Assembly: GCA_001574975.1 (NCBI GenBank)
Contig: KQ965829.1
Location: 65,182 to 129,181 of the forward strand
DNA length: 64,000 nucleotides
Source: Gonapodya prolifera JEL478
Taxonomy: Eukaryota; Monoblepharomycota; Monoblepharidomycetes; Monoblepharidales; Gonapodyaceae
Reading direction: 5' to 3'
The stretch's first letter is position 1; each line of letters begins with the position of its first letter. The notes beneath the pieces were generated by a model. It worked only from the letters and a program-made list of their open reading frames with translations. It did not search any database and was not told the origin of the DNA. Shown here piece after piece: positions 23,266 through 33,316 of this stretch. The position numbers were made by a program, and so were the translations under genes.

Positions 23266-24380
23266 CTACACTATTCTTATACTACTTAGCTGTGCCAAAT
23301 TTTGGATTTCCGCCCCAAACTCTCGAAAGTCTGTCCACTTCGCATCGCAAACGACTTTCAACGTGTTCTTCACGTTAAATGCGGGTGAGTAAGAGGAGTA
23401 GCGGACTCCCACGACGTGGAACGATAGGCCTACTGGAGTGGCTGCAAACCACTCCTGTACTACCGCAATGACAGGTCCTGGAGTGTCATTTTAGGGTTGC
23501 AGGAGCGAAGCCCATCATCATATCCACACCTGCTGCATCAATGCCCTTGGGGTTAATGCCATCATTGAAGCAGAATGACAACATAACGTGCTGAAGTCCT
23601 GGGAAACGATTGCGGCTAATGACTGATTGACAAGCTTCGAAATTTTGAAGGTTCCATGCCCTTGACGTGTCTGGACTGAAGCTCCAGGTGAATCCGCTGA
23701 GCATTGGACTGGCAAATCAAAGGGCGTTTCGAAGTGCTCAGGAGATCACTTGCTTGCAAAAGGGAGCCGAGGGAAAGAACACAAAGGTTCGTGAGTCCTG
23801 GGAATATAGTTCCAAGGCGATCAATGTCCTCCCATCGAACAATGTTGTTATTGTGCATGGATATTACCAAGCGTCTCCTTGCCTCCGGAATGAGTTTCAC
23901 CAGTGCTGACGTGCCCGTTTGGGTGACATGAGGATCGGCAGAACGATGAAGCGCGGGGGTATGAGGAAATCTTTCCAGCGCAACCCTCAAAGTTGCTTCA
24001 CTGTTTTGAATCTTATCCGCTGTGACTACGGTCCTTGTAATCGTATCAAACGCCACTTCTTTCGGAGTGCTGTCCAAAACTTTGATAGACTCGATGCCCC
24101 CCTATTCAAACTCCCTTGCAGTGCGCCGTTTGGCAAGATGTCGAGGGTTTTGCAATCTTCTCGTCCAGGTTGGCCCGCCCTTCGAAGAGAAGCTGTAATC
24201 GTCCAAGAACAGACCTACGCAACGCAGGTGCAAAACACTCTGACAGGGGTCCATCCCCACTGCCGCTCATCGCCCAAAACATGAGTGCCTCCCACCAACT
24301 TTGGGCGACCCTTAGCAGGAACGCCGAGTCCTCTAATTCTACTTTAAAGCACGATTCGCTCGCTGTACTTCGATTCTGAA
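23266..24380 (-). pseudogene. F-box-like gene, copy 2, decayed
   Basis: A tandem relative of the gene at 21711-22984. Matching blocks are IDRLGTIFPGLTNLCVLSL (copy 1 IDRVGNVFPGLIELGVLYL), NAQRIHLEL (NVQKIHLRI), SRNRFPGLQHVMLSF (DHTRFPALQLVFL) and the tail FREFGAEIQNLAQLSSIRI (REFGAELEKLARESNINI), ending at TAG 23266-23268. These blocks lie in at least three different frames without splice sites between them; one shift is near 23630 and another between 23480 and 23400. The F-box itself is not visible. I conclude it is a pseudogene. Confidence 0.6.
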
Positions 24381-27086
24381 TATTGGTTTTGCTGTAGTGG
24401 TCGAAAAGCTAGTCTGTTGGACAGTTTCAACGTCCGAGACAGTGCAAGGAAGAAGTTTCGACTCAAAATTACTTGTGGCGGGATCGTTTTTCTTTCTTGT
24501 GATCATAAATGATGCAAAAATGTCTTCCAGAAGCTGCCCAAGTCAAATGTCACTGACGTCAAATGGAAGTTGGGGCGCCCCAGCACAGTTTTCGCTTAGA
24601 ATGGATTTAGTATTGCTCTTGTGTAATCTCTCTCGCTCTAAATGAGTTCATGCATATCTGAGGCATACCACGTTAGTTTATATGGTGGTGTGAACGAAAA
24701 CACTCATTCGGTCGCGCACAAACTTACAATTGGTAACGCGACAGCATATTCGGTTTAAGTCTCACCAACGCTCGCCATTTCGGTGCGTCAGTCGACGTCT
24801 GGAAGCCATTGACAAGGTTTAGCGCCAGTCTGATTCTTCAGCGAATTTTACATCATTAACTTGATAAAGGCGGCGACGTTGCTCGTTGCCATCATATTCC
24901 GCCTCCGAGGGATGTATTAGGGCCGCTCTGAGTAAACTTCCTCACTTTCTTGACCCGGAATCTCTCTTTACATCTCGTAGCAAAAATTGTCGAAGCACAA
25001 CCCCCGACAGGCACCATACTCTAATGCTTTGCTCGTTCTATTCGTAATAAATAACTTCACTGTGGAATCGCTTGTAAATTCAAAGAAAAGTCGGAACAAA
25101 GTTCGGCTAATCAGAAGTGTGCTAGGGGCGCTGGCGGCGCCCCTTGGAGATGGGATGGGTTACGTGCGGGAGAGACGGGCCGGGGGTAGCGCACGTGTGG
25201 TCGAGTGCTAGGTCTCTCCTTGTACAATGTGCCACCCTCGGTTTTATTGCCAGGCCCCATTGGGGCCCGTCAGGTGCAAGGACAGGTGTTGAACAGGAAG
25301 TCTCGAGGAGACAGAAACGCTTTGAACTCTTGTAAAATGCTTTCAAAACTTACTTAAGAGCACGTTGATGGTAGGTCGACCTGGTCGTCAGGCTCGTTCA
25401 GAAGAGAAGCGTGTATTCGGAATGTCAGTTACAAGGAACCCGCACCCACCGCACTCGGTTCTGGCGCATGTGGAGGGAGTTGGTAAGTGCTGCCCGTCCC
25501 CAAATGTATTCGAAGAACGGAAGTAAATTACATAGAAGTGCTTACAGCCAGCTAGCTGAGCTGGCCAAAGGGGAATCGAGGCTCTTCTACACGTGCAGTG
25601 CTTGATAAGTTGGATATGTTGTAGATGTACCAATTTGCAGCAGCAAACACATGGATTGAATCAGCGCTTTTCACTGCACTGACGTGCTTGAGTAGTTGCC
25701 GATTCCATACGTGTTGTTGCTGCAGCAATGCCTCCGATCGTGCTCCGAAGAGCACTAAAACGCTGTTTGATACCATTTTTGAGTCTACGCAGAGGACTTA
25801 CAAAAACGGTACCGAACAGTGCCTCACCTGTACTGTGGAAAAGACAGATTCCCGTGGTATCACTCCCCCCAAAGAAGGCACCGGAGGCGGACGACAAAGA
25901 GAGGCTATGGCTGACGGAGGGCGAAAAGTTAGATCTCAACCTTCTTGCTCGGTGGCACAAGGTGTCAACGTACATTTAGTGTGGGTGGTCAGAAGAAGTG
26001 CTCTGAAGCGGAGAAGTGGGGAGCAGTTGAGCAACAGGGAAGCAGAGCTCCTTTTAAGACGATGGCGGATTAGCCACCCGCGGTGTGGGTTAGGACTGCG
26101 AGTAGTGCTAGCGGTGGAAAACAGGCTGTGGATAACAATACGTCAAATGAGTCGGGTAGGGAAGCGGCGGGCGGTCGGGGAGCTGGACGAGAGGACAGGA
26201 AGGTTTGGAAGTTGACCGTCGACCGGCGCGACTTGCACTCAGATCCAGAGTAGTCTGGTAACCAGACGGACAGAGGTTACTCTTCTTGTGGGGACCGAAC
26301 AGTACCCTCACTAACATTGTGCCGCCTCACCTTCAGGGGGGCGATATTGCCTTCCCCTCGCAAAATTGCGAGATGAGAAATATTCATCTGTATTCTGACG
26401 ATCACAATGCGTTACTTTCCCCGTATGATGGGGGCTCCTGAAGGTCAATTAAGTGTGACATTAACCTCACTGAACTTCTGATGGAAAGCCACGTATCGGT
26501 CCAAAGAGGCACCGGATGGAACGTTTTTACACGAATGTTTCGCGGCCCATTCTGATTCCCCCGTGAGCTCATTTTGAGTTCGTCCCGCCAACAATCCATC
26601 GATTGCAGCCACGAAACACAAGATTCCGTCCGAAAAGCAAGTCTTCGTCAGGGATCGAACAAAGAACCGGAAATCAGAGTGAAACTACGGGGTCAATCAA
26701 TGGGAATCCGGTTGCGGGCCGCACAAGTACACATGTCGACATGAACGGGAACTGAAGAAGAAAAGCGCAATAAAACGTAAAGTGCATATCTAAGTGAAAT
26801 GCAAACGAATTTTCCCTGCCAATTATCTTTTAAGTAATGTGGCGCGGTTTGAGGCGCAGCGGGGAGTGATTCCAGCTGGTACTGCCCACACTGTTGGGAG
26901 GGTTAGTACCGGTTGGTCACCCCAGCCTAGATCCAGAGCGATGAGTAAAAGACAGACTTTGTTCAATGTAGTGATTTATTGCTTTCACATTAGTACTTCA
27001 AAAACACAGTGACACACATACACAAAAGTTACATACAAATAGTACCACCGCTACCCCTCCCCTTCCCCAACCCACCACCCCATTCA
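24381..27086. other. Gene-poor, AT-richer region
   Basis: About 2.7 kb with no gene I can support. Open frames of 60-200 codons occur on both strands around 25.4-26.2 kb, but they overlap one another, lack domains, and most begin at non-ATG codons. No tRNA, rRNA or transposon-coding signal was seen. The stretch from 27000 to 27086 is already the 3' flank of the ankyrin gene that follows. Confidence 0.4.
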
Positions 27087-29138
27087 TCACCTCACAGCCA
27101 CACCCCTCTCACCCCCCTTCCCAAACAACGCACCAAACCACCCGCCCTTTTTCCCGCTCCGAAAACTCCCTCGCCTGTTCATCTCTTCCGCGCCCGCCCC
27201 TCCCGCATCACCACCCGCCGTCCAAGTGGCTGCCCACCGAACCTGCGGGGCGCTCGAGTTTCGTGCGTGGTATCCACCGCCTTCCGTCGGTCCCGCCGCG
27301 CCAGGCCCGCCGGGAGTCGGCGACCGCCCCGGCGCGGGTCCTTCGAGCACCGTGACGACCTTGGACCCGCACCACACCGAGCCGTCCTTGCGCGCGCTCA
27401 CATCACTCCCGCTTCCCACACGCGTGACTGACCGCCTTGTCCCCGAATTCCTGTTCATGCCCCCGCCATATGGGTGCTCAGGCGGGACCGGCGACGCCGC
27501 CAAAAACGCCGAAAACTGCCTTGCGAACGAGGTCTCGTCCAAGCTTGGCGGAGGGGTCGGGAGTGGGGGGATTGGGGTCAGTGGGACCAGGCGCGGGGTT
27601 GTGGGGCGTGAGGTGGGGGAGGCGGGGGATAGGGGGGAGGTTGGGGGGGAGGAGGCTGAGGCGAGGAGGGATAGGTTCGCGGGGGCGGATATGGATGATG
27701 GTAAGGGTGTACCGGAGGTGTAGTAGTTGAAGGCAAGTGGCGATGTAGGCGATGTGGGTGATGTGGGCGACGCCGGCATTTCGAGCAGTTGGGAACCGGG
27801 GCGGTGGCCAGCTACAGGTGAGGCGATCCGCACTGAGACAGGTGACTCCTCTTGGTCACGCTCGTGCGATAGTCGCGGCAGCCGGCTCCGGAACGAGGGC
27901 GTGTACTTGACGCTTCTGTTTGGTTTGTACTCCTGTTCGGCGAATTGTGGTCTCTCAGTTGAGGTTGAAGAACTCGCGGATGATGAGCTGGAGGTGGTCG
28001 AGAGCCATGTAGATGGAAGCAACAACGACCTCCTCCTGGGCCGCGCGGGCTCGTCAGCGGCGTTTTTGTGCGATTGGGGTTGTGCGGACGGGGCGGGAGG
28101 CAGGAGCCATGTGGATGGGATGAGCACGGAGTAGCGTTTGGGAGGGGGTGAGGTCGGGGGTGTTGTGGGTGCGAGGTGGGCGGTGGTTGTGGTGGTGGTG
28201 GTAGGGGAGGTTGCGCCATGCACGGGTTGGAATTGGAGCCGTGCAGGCTGCTGCTCAACCGCCGCCGCGGCCGCGCGCTGGACCAAGTCCAGAATCTTGA
28301 CCCTCTTACTCCCCCTCGGTGAATCGAACGCCAGTTCCTTCGCCCTCCTCAACACACCCTCCGTCACCACCACCCCGGGCCGTCTCAACAACTCCTGCAC
28401 CATCTCCACCCCTGGCTCACCCACGACGCGTTCTCGCGTCTCGAACACGCTGCTCGGGTCGTCGATCACGACGGTAGAGCCGGGGAGATTCGACCAGTAT
28501 GATGTGGCCAGCGCGAGTTCGAGCGCGTTGGAGAAGGTTGGGGTGAGGTGCCAGCGAGACGAGCGCCATGGGGAAGAGGACCAGGACGGGTGGAAGGCCG
28601 GAAGAGGCCATGAGAGGGGGACGGATGGGTCGGCGCCTGGGTGGGGTTGGGTCGAAAGCCGTCAATAAACATGCTGCAAAAAGTATGGCGCTCCGCGGGG
28701 TATTTCGCCTCCGGCAGGAATTGCACTTCACGCTGGATCGTTCGTGCTCCGCGGTGTATTCGTCTCGGAACGGAATATGCGCTCTGCGCTGGATCACTTG
28801 CACTTTTGCGCAGGTCACTCGCCTCCAGCGGACGCCTCGGTCAGCGCCTAGCGGCGCTCAGGCCTCGGGCTCGCTGCGCTCGCTCTGTGACACCCACCAG
28901 TATCAATCAACGCCCTGACCACCGCCACCATCTCGGACTTTATCGCCAGCGCCAACGCATTCTCAGCCTCGCGCGCGTCCTTGACATCCTCTCCCTCTGG
29001 CTGCAACGTGGCCCTGAGCACGACGACTTTGCGCGCGTTCGGGTTCGCTCCCTCCGTGAGCGCCGAGCGGACCAGGTGCGGGTTTGAGGACTCGATTGCG
29101 GAGAGGAGAAGGGAGTCGAGCGAGGAGAGGTACGGCAT
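27087..29138 (-). CDS. Ankyrin-like protein, family member A
   Basis: Two exons. The first, from ATG 29138, encodes two ankyrin-like repeats: LDSLLLSAIESSNPHLVRSA with LTEGANPN, and ALALAIKSEMVAVVRALIDTG. After an intron of about 260 bases the second exon resumes with ADPSVPLSWPLPAFHPSW, then the family block TPTFSNALELALATSYW and EMVQELLRRPGVVVTEGVLR. The remaining ~350 residues are Ser/Pro/Thr-rich and disordered, with two copies of a short motif, IPSTWL and LPSTWL, and an SPTSPTSPT run, ending in a basic Gly-rich tail. Ankyrin repeats mediate protein contacts; the partner is unknown. Paralogues lie at 30042-31100 and 36612-38573. I know of no described family with this architecture. The 3' end is a TGA at 27087. 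Confidence 0.65.
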
Positions 29139-29961
29139 CGGTTGGGTGTGTGGGTGGGGGTGGGGATCGAAAGTGGCCGCGTGGGTCGATTGCGAGAGGA
29201 GAGCGTTCCACGCGAGTTGGTTACAGTGCGATCCAAATGTCTCCTCTTCGTCGCTGTCTGCAGCTACGTTGGCGTGTGCGGGTCCTCACGAACAGATATT
29301 GTGCGCCACAACTGTGCGGTGTCTTCCTTACGATCAGATAGGGGTCGAGTTGGTACCTGTCCGAAAGCAGAGCGCGAACAGGTGGCGACAGGAGAAGAAT
29401 GGACGTTTTTGTGGGGAAGGTTGGATATACCAAAATATAGCAGATGTTTATCTGGGGTTTGCCCGAGGGCTTGCTTGGGCCGGCTGCCTGGAAAAGATAC
29501 ACAAACACCGCCAGGATGGCTGGGACGCGACCGCGTCAGAGTCTATCTACATTCTATTTTTTGCTTGACACTCTTCTTTTGATGATGAGGGCTCAGATGT
29601 GACCGGAATTTCCAAGATATTTTGATCAACGTCCCATGCTTGGCTGAACCCCTCCCCCAAAATCCACGAATCTTTGAGCCCGAACCCCACCCACCATTCC
29701 ACTACCGCCCCTCGCTTCCCACCCTGCCCCTACCCGCCTCCGCCGCAATCATCATCATCAGCATCGACCCTGGCGGATGGTGCAGGGACGGCGCCGGCGG
29801 TGGAGGGGCGTATTTCTTCGGTGTGGGTTTGGGTTTTGCGGGGAGAGTCTTGGATTTGGAAGTGGTGGTGAAGGAAGAGGAGGATGGGGAAGAAGGTTCA
29901 GGTTCACGGAAATGGACACGAGGACCGGTCGACGCTGGTGAGATTATGTCATCAGTAACTT

Positions 29962-30015
29962 GTGACACTTGTGACGCTGGCGACGCTGGTGACACTGGTG
30001 ACACTGGTGACGTCG
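29962..30015 (+). repeat. Nine-base tandem repeat
   Basis: About six imperfect copies of a 9-base unit resembling gtgacgctg. Read on the minus strand it encodes the VSPVSPASPASQVSQVT stretch of ankyrin family member B. A similar unit (gatgtgggc) lies in member A at about 27740-27775. Confidence 0.6.
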
Positions 30016-30041
30016 CCGACGGCCTCGAAATGTCCGGCAGA

Positions 30042-31100
30042 CTACTCGATCTTCGTGATTTGTGGGGACGTTGGAGGTGTGGCTGGTGGACTGACGGGGC
30101 CGTACAATCTCTGCTGCTGCTCGTGATTGTGCTGTGGTAGGGACGAGGAATAATAGCCCATCGGTAAGCTATTGAAGACGTATCCCGGCCCAGGCAGGTC
30201 CGCCTCTTCCCTGCTCGTGCCACTGCTCTGCACCATCTCATCCCCCAGCCCCACCTCCACCTCCACCACCACCATCGACTCCTGGGCCTGCTCTGTCTCA
30301 ACAACAGCCGCATTCGACACCATCCCCATAATCCGCCACGCCGCACTGCCCTCTTCAGCGTCCTCGGCGAGTTCTCTCGCGCGTCGTAGAACACCTGGGG
30401 TTACGGGAACGCCGCGTCGCAGCAGCTCTGCGACGATGATTGGTGACGGGTCTGATGTCCCCACTACGGTAGAGGTTGAGACCGAGGCCGGCGATGGTAT
30501 GGACCTGTCGCGACCGACGACGATGCAGTAACGTGCCCCATTCCACCGCACTGACGCCGCCGGGGCTAGCGCGAGTTCGAGCGCGTTGGAGAACGACGGG
30601 CTGTTTCGCCATCGGGATGTGGACCAGGTTGTGGACGTCCACGCTGTGCGTGTGGGGGGAGTGAAGGGGGGCGGGGAGGGGCCACGAGATGGGTTGGGTT
30701 GGGTCGGCTCCTACGCGGACGCAGTAGAGGTGGGTCAAATGAGAGGCAAGAGCAGGAGCTCGGTTAGCGGTTCAAATATGACACCCCGCAAAGCGCCAGG
30801 AATAACACCTGCATCAATCAACGCCCGGACGATATTAACCTTTCCCGTCTTCACAGCCAGCGCCAGGCCGACTCCGCTTCTCTCTCATTTACCAACACCT
30901 CTTTTCTCCCCTCGCTCCTCCCCGCCGCCCCGGCACTCAACCCCACATCCACAGCGGCGCGCATAACGACCCTCTTCCTAACCCTCCGATCCGCACCCCT
31001 GGTAAGCGCGGCACGAACGAGATACGTCGTGCCCGATTCGATCGCGGTAAGGAGGTCGGCGTCCAGGGGGTTGAGGGAGCGGCGGTGGTTGGGGGAGCAG
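30042..31100 (-). pseudogene. Ankyrin-like protein, family member B, frameshifted
   Basis: The paralogue of members A and C. Ankyrin-like blocks: LDADLLTAIESGTTYLVRAA with LTRGADRRVRKR, then GLALAVKTGKVNIVRALIDA. The frame breaks between them: A and C read AENALALA/AESALALA, and here AESA runs into the wrong frame because one C is missing near 30866. A second shift separates the exon beginning GADPTQPISWPLPAP (about 30710) from SFSNALELALAPAA (about 30590). The frame then reads IIVAELLRRGVPVTPGVLRR and RIMGMVSNAAVVE and stops at 30042, with low-complexity SP-rich coding potential continuing beyond in another frame to about 29700. No PSTW motif is seen. It looks like a dying copy, unless several sequencing errors cluster here. 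No ATG was found before the first block. Confidence 0.55.
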
Positions 31101-31960
31101 GGCGTGGGAGGGCGCAGTGGCGGGGTTATTTGCGGCGGTGGCTGGGAGACTGGGCGTCGTGAAGGTTGAGAAGGTGCTGAAGGGCGCCCCGGTGGGCATC
31201 GTTGGGGGGGGTATGCGCCGTGGGGTGTACGTGGTATGACTGCGGGTCGAATCTAAGGGCGATGCTCGGTGCATCACGTGATGGTGTGGTGGGCGGCAGG
31301 TGGATAGAGGGGAGGAAAGGACCAAAAGGCGGGGAATAAGGACCCAATTGAATAGGAATGTGTTTCGTACCTGCGATGTCGGATAGGACGCCCTTATGTT
31401 GGTACCAGGCCGCCATTTGACGAGGCAGGAGACCAAACCTGAAGAGTGGGTTCGGGAGAGGTCATGCATCATGTGGAGAAAAATTCATATCTAAATCAAA
31501 GATATGTGATTTGGTTTTGACCCAAAAAGGCGTGTGCCCGGTGCCAGTTTACCATGTTTTGCGATGCTGCGTGTCAGAAGGCCCACTGGAAGAGGCACAA
31601 GGTGGTGTGCCGGTAGGACTTTTGGAATTTGGAGGGGATCTCTGCGGACTCGACTGAGGAATTTAATGAAAACGTGACTGTGGGGACATGATATAGGAAT
31701 GCAAATTAATGTCTAGCAGCACGGGATTATGGAGTGAAATAATTGGGTAATTCAGTGTTTTTCTTTTACAATCCTCGCTCCTCTTCGCAGCACCGCCCGT
31801 GCATCCCGGGTGCCGAGGTAGAGGAGGACGGAGAAGATGTGGGTTGGTGAGGTGTAGTCTCGGAGAATGGAGTGACTGGATCCTGCACACAATCAAAGTG
31901 GCATTCCCCCAGCTTCACCCCTCAACCCATTCCCCTCCTCTCCCCGAATCTCATCCCGCG
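31101..31960. other. Intergenic region holding an orphan MYND-finger exon
   Basis: Between ankyrin member B (minus) and the histone-fold gene (plus). Apart from the MYND-like stretch at 31533-31616 I find no supported coding sequence. A pyrimidine-rich leader lies just before the histone-fold start at 31961. Confidence 0.35.
31533..31616 (+). pseudogene. Orphan MYND zinc-finger half
   Basis: Twenty-seven codons read CARCQFTMFCDAACQKAHWK then RHKVVCR and a TAG. Spacing C-x2-C-x5-C-x3-C-x3-H-x3-H-x4-C matches the second part of a MYND finger, a protein-interaction zinc domain, including the diagnostic FC-x3-CQ-x2-HW-x2-HK. The first C-x2-C pair is absent and a TGA lies just upstream in frame, so this is either a last exon whose upstream exons I could not find or a fragment left from a lost gene. 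Proteins combining ankyrin repeats and MYND fingers are common, and ankyrin genes surround it. Confidence 0.5.
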
Positions 31961-33316
31961 ATGACTTCTGCACCCATCCTTCCGTCCTCGGACATCGCCA
32001 TGGCAGACGCGGACCCACCCTCCCCATTCTCGCACGAATCTCCCTCCAAACGTCCCAAACTCGCATCCCACGAATTCACGTCGCTCATAGCAGGAGGTGA
32101 TACACACACTGGAGATGCGGCACAAACACAAGCGCAGCCGAAACTGGGCACCGCGTTCCCGCTGGCCAGAATCAAGAAGATCATGCGGGAGGATAGAGAT
32201 GTCGGGCAGGTTAAGAGCGAGGCGGTGTGGCTTGTTGGGGCGGCGACGGTGCGTTTCTCGCTCTGGCGGTAGTGGTGGGGTGTTGGTGGAGGAGCAAATT
32301 CTGATAGAATCGTGGTGGTTTCTCAATAGGAACTCTTTCTAGAATTCCTCATCCACCAAGCCCACCTCCAAACGCAACGCACGCGGAGAAAAATCGTGGC
32401 GTATAATGATTTGGCGGCGGCCGTGGACGAGGTCCAGCAGTTGGAGTTTTTAAGAGGTGCGTTGCGATGGATGATCATTTGTGTCGAGCGGCTCCGGGGC
32501 GGGAAAGGATTGGTGATAGAGGACGCGGAGTGGAAGCATTTGACGTATCGATTTGGAAGAGAAGAACACACGGTGGGAGAAGCTGAAGATGAATGAGGCA
32601 CCGTCACGCTCAGTGGACAACTTCGTGCTTCATCCGACTTCTCGCCAGCACCGGAACCTCGCCTTTCATTCCAACCCATCCTTCCTCCTCATAGCGTTAC
32701 TAACTTCTATATGCCGCCATGTTTCCTACTCGACCGTCTCCATTTCCCTCTTTACCTCGCCAACTGCCACCTTCCCTCACCCACAGACGCCATCCCCCTC
32801 ACCCTCCCCCCCGCAACCGTACTCGCCAACCAAGCCCTCCTAGCCACCGACGCTGCATCCGAAGCCAAAGCCGCCGCGGAAGCCGCGGAGGCCGCCAACG
32901 CGGAAGCCAACCGGCTCATGGCGATGGGCGTCGGGATCGGGAACGGGCACAGGGCCACGAACGGAACGGGGGCAGGAGCGGGAGCGGGAGTTGGGGCGGC
33001 GGGGGACGGCGCGAGTCCCAAACGAGGCGGTGACGTGACCCCGAGTTGGGAAGTGGACGAGTGGGATTTGGGCGGAAAGACGATGGGCGAGCGCGAGGCC
33101 GAATTGAAACTGGCACCCGAGCGGCGCGGACGGGGTGGGAGGGGTGTTGGCCGTGGAAGGGGACGAGGAAGAGGCAGAGGCAGGGGACGTGGGAGGGGTA
33201 GGGGAAGGGGCAAGAAGCGGGAAGATGATGATGATGATTTGGATGAAGAGGATGAGGAGTTGGAGGTGGTGGGAGGTGCGAGTGCGGCGGGGGGTGGAGC
33301 AGGTGGAGGTGCGTGA
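31961..33316 (+). CDS. Dpb3/POLE4/CHRAC1-like histone-fold protein with RG-repeat tail
   Basis: A small histone-fold subunit of the type found in DNA polymerase epsilon and the ISWI/CHRAC remodeller. The fold is built from three exons: FPLARIKKIMREDRDVGQVK with SEAVWLVGAAT (exon 1), ELFLEFLIHQAHLQTQ with RRKIVAYNDLAAAVDEVQQL (exon 2, from about 32332), and EFLRDAIPLTLP across an intron of about 330 bases that restores an Asp codon at the join. Exon 3 then adds an Ala-rich helix (ASEAKAAAEAAEAANAEAN), a Gly-rich linker, an uninterrupted (RG)n run of about ten units at 33160-33210, and an acidic DDDDDLDEEDEEL tail. The order of basic and acidic tails suggests chromatin or nucleic-acid contacts. 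Start 31961 is the first ATG. Partner (Dpb4/CHRAC17-like) not in window. Confidence 0.75.

Noticed and set aside
25600-26220. Overlapping 75-200 codon frames on both strands
   Set aside because: They overlap each other, lack domains, and most begin at non-ATG codons; no splice structure connects them.
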